Shown here: positions 52,942 through 61,211 of the stretch, one piece after another
Numbering within the stretch: the stretch's first letter is position 1
How the letters are laid out: each line of letters opens with the position of its first letter
Assembly (NCBI RefSeq): GCF_015482585.1
Contig: NZ_CP049742.1
Coordinates: 136,501-200,500, forward strand
DNA length: 64,000 nucleotides
Source of the DNA: Mangrovibacillus cuniculi
GTDB taxonomy: Bacteria > Bacillota > Bacilli > Bacillales > R1DC41
Direction: 5' to 3'
Made by a program: the position numbers and the translations under genes
The notes under the pieces: generated by a model
The model's database searches: none
Told to the model about the DNA's origin: nothing
Seen by the model: only the letters and a program-made list of their open reading frames with translations

Positions 52942-54114
52942 GTGCAAGAGATTGTGGATATCGTAACGAAGCACGCAAAGAAAGAACCAGCTTGTGCGTA
53001 TGTGTATGACTTGAAATTCTTAAAAGCCCATGTGGAAAGGATGAAGGAAAGTCTACCTGCCAATTGTCAGCTATTTTACGCGATGAAGGCGAACCCGGAC
53101 GACAAGATTATCCAGACACTATCCCCAGTAGTGGACGGTTTCGAGATTGCGTCACGTGGTGAGTTAGAAAGAGTTTCCTCCTATGTGAATAACCAAATTA
53201 TCTTCGGTGGACCTGGAAAAAAAGACGAGGAAATCCGACAATTAATTCAAACAAACGTTTGTTTAATAAACGTCGAAAGTGTGCACGATCTGCATCGCAT
53301 CGCCTATTTAGCAGAGCATGCAGGTACGCAAGCGCCCGTTATGTTGCGAGTTAACTTGAATCGAAACGTGTCGGAAAGCAAACTTAAAATGTCAGGTGTA
53401 CCAACGCAATTTGGCATAGAAGAAGATGACATTCCACAAGTAATTGCGGAAGCATTAAGTCATCCTTCTTTGGAGTTGAAAGGTTTCCATTTCCACGCAA
53501 TGTCCAATAATCTAGATGCACATGCACATATAAAATTTGTAGATCTCTGCCTGGAACTTTCTCACAAGTGGCAATGTGACTTCGCCATCTCTGCGCCAAT
53601 TGTAGATGTTGGAGGAGGCATCGGTATTAATTACTGGAACCCAAGAGAAGCCTTTGACTGGGACCTTTTTGCTGACGGATTACGGGAAGTGGTGGAGCGA
53701 CATGCGAGTTTAACGATAATTCTAGAGATCGGGCGTTTCATGACAGCGGAGTGTGGATTCTACGTGACGGAAGTGCTGGACGTAAAAGAAAACCACGGCG
53801 AAGTCTTCGTAGTCTTAAGGGGTGGAACTCACCACTTGCGTTTACCAGCAGCGTGGAAAATGAGTCACCCATTCGTGGCAATTCCTGTGGATAAATGGAG
53901 TTACCCATTTGAGAGGCCAGGAGTGCAAGGGCGAAAAGTGAACATAGTGGGCGAGTTATGCACACCGAACGACGTCTTGGTGCGCCAAGAGTCGGTGGAA
54001 GAAGTGCGAGCGGGTGATTTAATTGTATTCACCCACGCGGGAGCATACGCGTGGACCATCTCGCACCACGATTTCTTGAGTCACCCGTATCCGGAAGTGT
54101 TTTATTTGGAGTAG
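52942..54114 (+). CDS. PLP-dependent decarboxylase of the Orn/Lys/DAP (fold III) family, siderophore type
   Basis: 390 residues, GTG start 7 nt behind AAGGAGG. Residues: Lys49 in FYAMKANP (PLP Schiff base), the HFHAMSNN segment, VDVGGGIGINYW (phosphate loop), EIGRFMTAECGF, Cys340 in GELCTPNDVL and HAGAYAW near the C-terminus. The family includes SbnH (staphyloferrin B), PvsE (vibrioferrin) and FslC (rhizoferrin), which decarboxylate amino-acid-derived intermediates. It is the last gene of the operon; repeat array III follows 26 nt after the stop. Confidence 0.88.
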   Translation: MQEIVDIVTKHAKKEPACAYVYDLKFLKAHVERMKESLPANCQLFYAMKANPDDKIIQTLSPVVDGFEIASRGELERVSSYVNNQIIFGGPGKKDEEIRQLIQTNVCLINVESVHDLHRIAYLAEHAGTQAPVMLRVNLNRNVSESKLKMSGVPTQFGIEEDDIPQVIAEALSHPSLELKGFHFHAMSNNLDAHAHIKFVDLCLELSHKWQCDFAISAPIVDVGGGIGINYWNPREAFDWDLFADGLREVVERHASLTIILEIGRFMTAECGFYVTEVLDVKENHGEVFVVLRGGTHHLRLPAAWKMSHPFVAIPVDKWSYPFERPGVQGRKVNIVGELCTPNDVLVRQESVEEVRAGDLIVFTHAGAYAWTISHHDFLSHPYPEVFYLE

Positions 54115-54139
54115 GGGGTTGGTGAGGAGAGTTTGGGGG

Positions 54140-55101
54140 GGCGGCGTAAGCGGTTAAGCCGGGGGTTTGGAGAATAAGAGAAGGCGACAAACGGGTTAAG
54201 TCGCCATGCTGGAGAGGAAGGGAAGGCGACAAACGGATTAAGTCGCCATGCTGGAGAGGAAGGGAAGGCGACAAACGGGTTAAGTCGCCATGCTGGAGAG
54301 GAAGGGAAGGCGACAAACGGATTAAGTCGCCATGCGGGAGAGGAAGGAAAGGCGACAAACGGGTTAAGTCGCCGTGCGGGAGAGGAAGATGAGGCGACAA
54401 ACGAGGTAAGTCGCCATGCGGGAGAGGAAGAGAAGGCGACAAACGGGTTAAGTCGCCATCCTGGAGAGGAAGGGAAGGCGACAAAAGCGCTTAAGCCGCA
54501 GGTCAGGAGAGGTGTCGCCATGTACAAAAGCGCTTAAGCCGCAGGTCAGGAGAGGTGCCCCCATGTACAAAAGCGCTTAAGCCGCAGGTTAGGATAAGTG
54601 CCCCCATGTACAAAAGCGCTTAAGCCGCAGGTCAGTAGAGGCGTCGCCATGTACAAAAGCGCTTAAGCCGCAGGGAAGGAGAGGTGCCCCCATGTACAAA
54701 AGCGCTTAAGCCGCAGGGAAGGAGAGTTGTGCCCATGTACAAAAGCGCTTAAGCAGCAGGTTAGGATAAGTGCCCCCATGTACAAAAGCGCTTAAGCCGC
54801 AGGAAAGGAGAGGTGCCCCATGTACAAAAGCGCTTAAGCCGCAGGGAAGGAGAGGTGCCCCCATGTACAAAAGCGCTTAAGCCGCTGGAAAGGAGAGTTG
54901 CCCCCATGCACAAAAGCGCTTAAGCCGCAGGAAAGGAGAGTTGCCTCCATGCACAAAAGCGCTTAAGCCGCAGGAAAGGAGAGTTGCCTCCATGTACAAA
55001 AGCGCTTAAGCCGCAGGAAAGGAGAGTTGTCCCCATGCACAAAAGCGCTTAAGCCGCCGGTGAGGAGAGGTATCGCCATGCACAAAAGCGCTTAAGCCGC
55101 C
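54140..55101 (+). repeat. Repeat array III: 42-bp units followed by 43-bp units
   Basis: GGCGAC recurs at 54183, 54225, 54267, 54309, 54351, 54393, 54435 and 54477 (42 bp). Then ACAAAAGCGCTTAAG recurs at 54481, 54524, 54567, 54610 and on to 55082 (15 copies, 43 bp with rare 42). The switch happens in one chimeric unit at 54477-54500 where GGCGAC is followed directly by ACAAAAGCGC. Both types are on the same strand. It lies between the decarboxylase gene and a convergent minus-strand gene. Confidence 0.9.
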
Positions 55102-55144
55102 GTTGGAAGTGAGGTACAAAAAAGAGACACACCAAGTGCGCCCC

Positions 55145-56452
55145 TCACCTCATCTCCAACAACGCCTTCGTCACATACTTGGACGGCCAATCTCTTAACA
55201 GTCCAAAAATAGGCGCCTCGTGCAAGCTGAGTCTTCTGATTTTGCTTGTTCCTTCTCCGTTTAATATCTTCACTAGCATTTGCGTAGGGACTTCTTCTTC
55301 ATAGTCCTCCAAAAACTCCTTGATCTTTTCAGCGTCGCCACGCATTAACACCAAATCCTTCATCTGAAACACCACGTCCGTTGCTTTAGGCGCAGCTTCT
55401 TCCACAGCTTGTCCCCAGTTTTCTAGTAACATCTCCAGTTGGCTTTCCAATCCGTCCTGGACGAAGGTTTTCCACAACGCTACTTTTTTCAAGACGCGCA
55501 TGTCTGGTATTTCCACACTTACTAGACTTAGAAGACTAGGCTCTACTGGCTCCAAAGGTAAATGTATGCTTAAAATCTCTTGATAGGCCTCCACTAGAGG
55601 ATGGGATAACGCTTCGACCTGATGTTTAAAAAGGACTAGCTGTTCTAGCCTTTGTGATTGAGCGGTCAATGCCACCTTCAACTCATGCAAATCTCGAATC
55701 ACACTTATCACTTTCGGGGTCTTCTCCGCCATGTCATTGAATTGACGCTCGATGGTTGCAATCCGCTTTGTCGCTTGTGCCAAGTCTACTTCTAGCGGCA
55801 ATGTCACCTGACCTGTGGAAACATGGTAAGTAACCCCGTAATTACACGTTTCACAGCGACAGTGGATACTATCATTCTCCGCTTGCATCACGAGGTTTTT
55901 TTGGTGATCACACATCTTCCACTTCCATTCGTCAGGTACATGACGATATGGTCGCATGACGATTTCTACACGGTGCCGCCAGAATGCCACATCCTCTGGA
56001 TAATGTAAAACGGATAATAAGGAGTTTTTGTTCATTTTTTCCACAGCTTCTACCACGCTGTTTTTTTCGTTCGCTAATTGAATGAAACCATGTGTAACAT
56101 AAGCATCTTCTAATCTACGTATCCACTGTTCTTGACTTTGTTTATGAAGTTTTGCACAGAATAAATAATCAGCTACAATTTTGGAGAGATGGCGTTCTAA
56201 TTCTTTTCCAGACAACGCAGAATAGTTCTGTGGATAAAAATATTCCTTCTCAATAGGAATTCCTCGTTGCAAGGAATGCTCTTTCCAAAGAAACGTTTCT
56301 GGTCGCAATAATTGTGGATATAATTCTTCCTCTTTGTAAACTGGGACTGGTAGATACAAACTTCCACCCAAAAAGTCCAGCAAGCTATCCACATCTTCTT
56401 GAGACATGTTGGCAAAGAGCGGTTCTACTATATGTTGCACGCGTGTTAACAC
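55145..56452 (-). CDS. Unrecognised 435-aa protein with a Cys/His cluster
   Basis: GTG start with a weak GAACGAG site; another GTG four codons in is an alternative. It is mostly helical and soluble. The middle holds CDHQKN and a CRCETCNYG cluster (about 183-212), which could bind one metal ion. The C-terminal half has long amphipathic helices (QATKRIATIERQFNDMAEKTPKVISVIRDLHEL). No known domain is recognised. The stop abuts repeat array III. Divergent from glcT, with palindromes between. Confidence 0.6.
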   Translation of the reverse strand: MLTRVQHIVEPLFANMSQEDVDSLLDFLGGSLYLPVPVYKEEELYPQLLRPETFLWKEHSLQRGIPIEKEYFYPQNYSALSGKELERHLSKIVADYLFCAKLHKQSQEQWIRRLEDAYVTHGFIQLANEKNSVVEAVEKMNKNSLLSVLHYPEDVAFWRHRVEIVMRPYRHVPDEWKWKMCDHQKNLVMQAENDSIHCRCETCNYGVTYHVSTGQVTLPLEVDLAQATKRIATIERQFNDMAEKTPKVISVIRDLHELKVALTAQSQRLEQLVLFKHQVEALSHPLVEAYQEILSIHLPLEPVEPSLLSLVSVEIPDMRVLKKVALWKTFVQDGLESQLEMLLENWGQAVEEAAPKATDVVFQMKDLVLMRGDAEKIKEFLEDYEEEVPTQMLVKILNGEGTSKIRRLSLHEAPIFGLLRDWPSKYVTKALLEMR

Positions 56453-56578
56453 AGCTCGTTCTTTTTATGTCCGATGGAACGGATAGATGGGTACTTTCGG
56501 CCAACGGGAACAAATTTTAGGGAATGATATGAGTCAAATGAGAAACTATAATCTTTAATAAGCATAGTCTGAACACCT

Positions 56579-56624
56579 CGATAGAATTCTATCGTTTTAG
56601 TATAGTTTACAGCGGTGCTATACT
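56579..56624. promoter_or_regulatory. 16-bp perfect palindrome and second inverted repeat upstream of glcT
   Basis: CGATAGAATTCTATCG (56579-56594) is a perfect palindrome. AGTATAG (56599-56605) and CTATACT (56618-56624) follow. They lie in the divergent region between the 435-aa gene and glcT. No regulator is named by the motif. Confidence 0.4.
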
Positions 56625-56764
56625 CCAATTTGAGTGTTCCATTGGGCAGTAACAACACTATCCATTGGCTGTATGCAAGGAGGAGGAATAAGATTTTCTC
56701 CTTGACTAGAAGAGGCTGGTCTTATACTTTAGAGAATAAGATTGCCAGGACAAGGAGGTTACCG

Positions 56765-57601
56765 ATGGTGATGCTTATTCAGAAGGTGTTAAACAACAAT
56801 GTGTTGATAGCATCCCACCCAGAATATAAAGAAGTCATTTTGACAGGAAAAGGTATTGGCTTTGGAAAAGAGGTTGGTGCAAGCATCTCTTTAGACCATG
56901 CCGAGCGTTTTTTTGTGTTAAAAGGACAAGAAGAACAAGAACAGTATAAACAATTGCTCGAACATGTCGACGAGCAGTTTATCGGGGTCATGAATGAGTG
57001 CATTGACCGTTTAGAAAAGCGATTTGGAGTGGAGCTTCACGAGCACATTCACGTTGGACTAACGGATCACTTATTTTATGCTATTAAGCGAATAAAACAA
57101 GGACTTGATATACGTAATCCATTCTTAAAAGAGACGGAGCTTGCCTACCCAAAAGAGTATGCTGCAGCACTGGAGATTGTAGAGTGGCTAAAAGAGAAAT
57201 TACATGTGTCGATTCCAATTGGAGAAGTTGGCTTCATTACGCTCCATATTCATAGCGCACTGACAAACAGAGATATTTCGGAAATTAATCGCCATACACA
57301 TTTAATTCTAGAAATGGTGCAAGTAATTGAAGAGTCTTTAAAGATTTCTATTGATCGTTCTGACATTAATTATCTGCGCTTGGTTAGACATTTTCATGCT
57401 TCAATCGAAAGGGTTATTAATGAGCAACATGAAAAAGATAACCAAGAAGTGCTTGCAAAGGTATTGCAAGGTGAATATCCCGTGTGCTATAATCTCGCAT
57501 GGAAGTTAATAAAGATTATGCAACAAGAACTTCGCAAGCCTGTACCCGGCGTAGAGGCTGTTTATTTAACACTTCATCTGCAAAGGCTTTCAAAACAATG
57601 A
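56765..57601 (+). CDS. glcT: BglG-family transcription antiterminator GlcT
   Basis: 278 residues from the ATG behind AAGGAGG. The CAT RNA-binding domain is at residues 1-60 (MVMLIQKVLNNNVLIASHPEYKEVILTGKGIGFGKEVG). PRD1 (EHVDEQFIGVMNECIDRLEKRFGVELHEHIHVGLTDHLFYAI) and PRD2 (LRLVRHFHASIERVI) each carry conserved histidines phosphorylated by the PTS. In Bacillus GlcT binds the RAT RNA of ptsG, and a matching RAT plus terminator follow here. Gene order glcT-ptsG is standard. Confidence 0.93.
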   Translation: MVMLIQKVLNNNVLIASHPEYKEVILTGKGIGFGKEVGASISLDHAERFFVLKGQEEQEQYKQLLEHVDEQFIGVMNECIDRLEKRFGVELHEHIHVGLTDHLFYAIKRIKQGLDIRNPFLKETELAYPKEYAAALEIVEWLKEKLHVSIPIGEVGFITLHIHSALTNRDISEINRHTHLILEMVQVIEESLKISIDRSDINYLRLVRHFHASIERVINEQHEKDNQEVLAKVLQGEYPVCYNLAWKLIKIMQQELRKPVPGVEAVYLTLHLQRLSKQ

Positions 57602-57623
57602 AATAATAAATACACTTTTTTTC

Positions 57624-57743
57624 CGTGTTACTGGTAAAGCAGGCATGAGAGAAAGAAAGCATGTATCGAATCGGTAGATAAGGATGAAACTATCCTCATC
57701 ACTGTTTTTGCATACACACTTTCTATACTCTCATGCCTTTTTG
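57624..57743 (+). promoter_or_regulatory. ptsG leader: GlcT-binding RAT and overlapping terminator
   Basis: The RAT-like sequence (57624-57649) begins CGTGTTACTG and ends GGCATGAG, as in the B. subtilis ptsG RAT. Its right end overlaps the arm AGGCATGAGAG (57641-57651), which pairs with CTCTCATGCCT (57728-57738) before a T tract. RAT bound by GlcT would prevent the terminator. Confidence 0.85.
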
Positions 57744-57792
57744 TATGGTTAAGAAGATTTCTTGTTGCAATAAAAAAAGGAGGAATAACACC

Positions 57793-59805
57793 ATGTTTAA
57801 AAATTCATTTGGTGTCTTACAGCGTATCGGACGCGCACTAATGTTACCGGTTGCCTTACTACCGGCAGCAGGTATTCTACTTGCATTCGGTAACGCGATG
57901 CAAAATCCAGATTTAGTTGCTCGTCTTCCGTTCTTAGAAGCGGACTGGATTGTATTATTTGCTAGTGTTATGGAGGAAGCGGGAGGTATTGTTTTCTCTA
58001 ACTTACCAATTCTATTCGCCATTGGGGTAGCCATTGGTTTAGCTGGTGGAGAAGGGGTAGCAGGTCTTGCTGCCATGATTGGTTACTTGATTATGAACGT
58101 AACCATGAGCGTAATTATGGGAATTACACCAGAAGATATTGGTGCGGACCCAGCTTATGCGAACGTTCTTGGTATACCAACGCTTCAAACAGGGGTATTC
58201 GGAGGTATTATCGCCGGTGCACTCGGGGCCTATATGTACAAGAAATTCTTTAACATTGAATTGCCATCTTACTTAGGATTCTTCGCAGGTAAGCGTTTCG
58301 TTCCAATTGCAACAGCTGCATCAGCTCTTGTATTAGGTATTGTTATGACATTTATTTGGCCTTACGTACAAGAAGGGTTAAACACATTCTCTCATTTCAT
58401 GACAGAATCAAACCGTACGTTAGCAGCATTTATTTTCGGAGTAATTGAACGTGCTCTAATTCCATTTGGTTTACACCACATTTTCTACTCACCGTTCTGG
58501 TTTGAGTTTGGATCTTACACAAATGCAGCAGGCGAGTTAATCCGTGGAGATCAACCAATCTTTATGGAACAGATTAAAGATGGTGCAGAATTAACAGCTG
58601 GTACGTTCATGACTGGTAAATTCCCATTCATGATGTTTGGTTTACCAGCAGCAGCTTTAGCGATTTACCACACAGCACGTCCTGAAAACAAGAAAGTTGT
58701 TGCAGGTATCATGGGTTCTGCCGCTTTAACTTCTTTCTTAACAGGTATTACAGAACCACTTGAGTTCAGTTTCTTATTCGTAGCACCAGTTCTATTCGCA
58801 GTTCATACTGTATTTGCTGGTCTTTCATTTATGGTTATGCACATTCTTGATGTAAAAATCGGGATGACATTCTCTGGTGGGGTTATTGACTACTTACTAT
58901 TTGGGGTACTACCGAATAGAACAGATTGGTGGTTAGTCATTCCAGTAGGTTTAGCATTCGCTGTTATTTACTACTTCGGTTTCCGTTTTGCGATTACGAA
59001 GTTTAACTTAATGACTCCTGGTCGTGAAGAAAAGTCTGAAGGAGACGACGAAGAAGGCGGAGAAGTTAGTGAGCTTCCATACGAAGTTCTTGCTGCACTT
59101 GGTGGTAGAGAAAACTTAACTTCTTTAGATGCATGTATCACTCGTCTTCGTGTAAGTGTAGACGACGTATCATCAGTTGATAAGGACAAGCTGAAAAAGC
59201 TTGGTGCTTCTGGTGTTATGCAAATTGATAAAAACATGCAAGTCATCTTCGGACCTCGTTCTGAAATCATAAAAGGTCAAATTGAAGATATTATTCGTGG
59301 AAAGACACCTGTAAAGAAAGATGTTCCAAAACAAACGGAAGCAGTCTCTTCAGCAGGGTTAGATGTGGCAGTTCCAATGGCAGGTAAGTTATTACCGTTA
59401 AGCGCTGTTCCAGATCAAATTTTCTCTCAAAAAATGATGGGTGATGGATTTGCGATTGAACCGACAGAAGGAACAGTTGTTTCTCCTGTGACAGGAACGA
59501 TTGTTAACCTATTCCCAACAAAACATGCCATCGGTTTAGAAACAGCAGATGGAAAAGAAGTACTTGTTCACGTTGGTATTGATACAGTAAATCTTAAAGG
59601 TAAAGGCTTTGAAACACTTGTAGAGCAAGGCGATAAAGTGGAGCAAGGACAACCTTTACTAAAAGTGGATCTAGGTATCATTTCAGAAGAAGCAACTTCT
59701 ATTATCACACCGATTATCTTTACAAACTTAACTCCAGAAGAGTCTGTTTCCATTAAAGAAGGAAACGTTCGTGAAGGGGAAAAAGGTCGAGTAGAGATTA
59801 AATAA
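57793..59805 (+). CDS. ptsG: PTS glucose transporter EIICBA (PtsG)
   Basis: 670 residues from the ATG behind AAAGGAGG. EIIC: about ten membrane helices ([56 protein letters not shown]). EIIB: phosphorylated Cys448 in DACITRLRV, preceded by [12 protein letters not shown]: the two histidines His578 (KHAIGLE) and His593 ([10 protein letters not shown]). This is the full glucose-specific enzyme that phosphorylates glucose during uptake using HPr-P. Expression is controlled by GlcT through the leader terminator. Confidence 0.95.
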   Translation: MFKNSFGVLQRIGRALMLPVALLPAAGILLAFGNAMQNPDLVARLPFLEADWIVLFASVMEEAGGIVFSNLPILFAIGVAIGLAGGEGVAGLAAMIGYLIMNVTMSVIMGITPEDIGADPAYANVLGIPTLQTGVFGGIIAGALGAYMYKKFFNIELPSYLGFFAGKRFVPIATAASALVLGIVMTFIWPYVQEGLNTFSHFMTESNRTLAAFIFGVIERALIPFGLHHIFYSPFWFEFGSYTNAAGELIRGDQPIFMEQIKDGAELTAGTFMTGKFPFMMFGLPAAALAIYHTARPENKKVVAGIMGSAALTSFLTGITEPLEFSFLFVAPVLFAVHTVFAGLSFMVMHILDVKIGMTFSGGVIDYLLFGVLPNRTDWWLVIPVGLAFAVIYYFGFRFAITKFNLMTPGREEKSEGDDEEGGEVSELPYEVLAALGGRENLTSLDACITRLRVSVDDVSSVDKDKLKKLGASGVMQIDKNMQVIFGPRSEIIKGQIEDIIRGKTPVKKDVPKQTEAVSSAGLDVAVPMAGKLLPLSAVPDQIFSQKMMGDGFAIEPTEGTVVSPVTGTIVNLFPTKHAIGLETADGKEVLVHVGIDTVNLKGKGFETLVEQGDKVEQGQPLLKVDLGIISEEATSIITPIIFTNLTPEESVSIKEGNVREGEKGRVEIK

Positions 59806-59839
59806 TGTAGTTTAGGGTAGAAATTAGTGTAAAAATGAC

Positions 59840-59975
59840 TGCAGAGGGTTCCGCTACAGGGGGACGCATTCCGCAGGGCGGTGTCGAGCTCCTCGTCGCT
59901 GAAGTACGCTCCTGTGGGGTCGCGACTTACCGCTTTTATCCCGCTGGAGTCGCCCCCTTCCGCTCCAATCCCTAA
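59840..59975. repeat. GC-rich intergenic repeat of Bacillaceae type
   Basis: In an otherwise AT-rich 380-nt gap, a block of about 135 bp is markedly GC-rich with phrases such as CTACAGGGGGACGC, CCGCAGGGCGG, CTCCTCGTCGCTGAAG, CTCCTGTGGGGTCGC and CCGCTGGAGTCGCCCCC. This is the kind of imperfect palindromic interspersed repeat found in many Bacillaceae. No coding potential. A ptsG terminator may be part of it, but no clean stem with T tract is seen. Confidence 0.6.
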
Positions 59976-60050
59976 AAACGTGTACAGTAAGCATTTTATC
60001 TGCAGAAATTTTGTTTCTAAAAATTCACCTTACACACTTAATAGTTATAA

Positions 60051-60088
60051 AAACAGATGCATTCAACTTAAGAATGCATCTGTTTTTT
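60051..60088 (+). terminator. Intrinsic terminator
   Basis: AAACAGATGCATTC (60051-60064) pairs perfectly with GAATGCATCTGTTT (60072-60085), 7-nt loop, T6. It probably ends the ptsG transcript, 245 nt after the stop. Confidence 0.85.
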
Positions 60089-60185
60089 ATTACAGGACAT
60101 ATATAACTCCACCTTGATTTAACATTTCTATGTATAAGAAGTTAAGATACAATAAAGAGAGCGATGAATAGAAAGGATGTACGAC

Positions 60186-60428
60186 ATGAAGAATATTCAA
60201 TGGAAACCTGTACTTATCTATGCTTTTTTCTGGTCTTTAGGTATTGGAGCGGCAATTCAAATCATACTTACTGGGTTACCAGATGCTGACGGAGGTAGTG
60301 AGGCGTTTACCGCTTTTGCGCTAGAATTATTTATCACGACCGCGATCGTATTTCCGTTTGGTATCGGAGCTGGCATTCTTGTTAGAAAAAATAAAGAGTT
60401 AAGAAAGTCTATCCAAGAGAATAAGTAA
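60186..60428 (+). CDS. Two-helix membrane protein, 80 aa
   Basis: ATG behind GAAAGGA; the ATG at 60177 sits within the ribosome site. Helices at about 9-28 and 46-66, separated by an acidic loop (GLPDADGGSEAF). Basic C-terminal tail RKNKELRKSIQENK. No recognised family. Probably separate from the kinase-like gene 78 nt downstream. Confidence 0.6.
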   Translation: MKNIQWKPVLIYAFFWSLGIGAAIQIILTGLPDADGGSEAFTAFALELFITTAIVFPFGIGAGILVRKNKELRKSIQENK

Positions 60429-60506
60429 ACTATTTGTTCTTCGCTAACATCAATGCTATATTATCCTGAATAGAATGGATTCTAAAGAGTGTTAAAGGAG
60501 AACAAC

Positions 60507-61133
60507 ATGGAGACACTATGGGAGCAAGCTGCGGAATCTTTAGCGAAGGTGAAAGTTAACTCCAATGTAAATAATGAGCCAGTAACGATTTCTGAAGTTC
60601 CTTCCACGCTAAATTGTGTTGGGCTTGGAACAGATGCTGCTGTCTTTCAACATAAAGAAGTTCCTAACTATGTATACAAACTATTTGCAGACGAAAAGAA
60701 ACATAAAGTGGAGATTGAAAAAGAAGTATATGAAAAGCTTGGACCTTCCGAATATTTCCCTACCTTTTATGCTGCGATGGATCATTGTCTTGTCCTTAGT
60801 CATGAAGAAGGGAAAACTTTGTATGACTGTATCGTAGAAGGAATTCATATCCCAGAGCAAGTCGTATTAGATGTGGAACGTGCTAGGGAACACGTAAGAC
60901 AACGAGGTCTTAATCCAAGAGATATTCACTTGAAAAATATCATTCTTCAAAACGGACGTGGAAAAATTATTGATGTGTCCGAATACGTAAAACCAGGCAA
61001 TGATTTTCGTTGGGAGCATTTAAAAAAAGGATATGAAGAATACTATCATTTCTTTGATGGAAAACCCGTACCACTATGGATTGTGGAAACGGTGCGTAAA
61101 GCGTATAACCAATGGAATAAACATTTCTCGTAG
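60507..61133 (+). CDS. Kinase-like protein (YrzF-type)
   Basis: 208 residues from the ATG behind AAAGGAG. A reduced protein-kinase fold: VGLGTDAAVFQH (glycine-loop remnant), VYKLFADEKKHKVEIEKEVYEKLG (Lys and alphaC Glu), LVLSHEEGKTLYD (hinge) and RGLNPRDIHLKNIILQNGRGKIIDVSEYV with the catalytic-loop-like N-P-R-D-I-H-L-K-N and D-V-S in place of DFG. Small B. subtilis Ser/Thr kinase-like proteins (YrzF/YbdM type) share this form. Activity towards proteins or small molecules is uncertain. Confidence 0.75.
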   Translation: METLWEQAAESLAKVKVNSNVNNEPVTISEVPSTLNCVGLGTDAAVFQHKEVPNYVYKLFADEKKHKVEIEKEVYEKLGPSEYFPTFYAAMDHCLVLSHEEGKTLYDCIVEGIHIPEQVVLDVERAREHVRQRGLNPRDIHLKNIILQNGRGKIIDVSEYVKPGNDFRWEHLKKGYEEYYHFFDGKPVPLWIVETVRKAYNQWNKHFS

Positions 61134-61136
61134 ATC

Positions 61137-61184
61137 AGCTGTTCGAAAAGCATAAAGAATCGCTTTTTGAACAGCTTATTTTTT
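61137..61184 (+). terminator. Intrinsic terminator of the kinase-like gene
   Basis: A 15-bp stem (61137-61151 with 61162-61176, one G-T pair) with a following T run. Confidence 0.85.
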
Positions 61185-61211
61185 GACCAAACCAAAAAAG
61201 GAGCATGCAGA

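Noticed and set aside
54029-54527. Minus-strand ORFs in array III
   Set aside because: Repeat-derived and antisense to the end of the decarboxylase gene.
54140-55101. CRISPR array
   Set aside because: The intervening sequence between cores is conserved and no cas genes are present; unit spacing is 42-43 bp with near-identical whole units.
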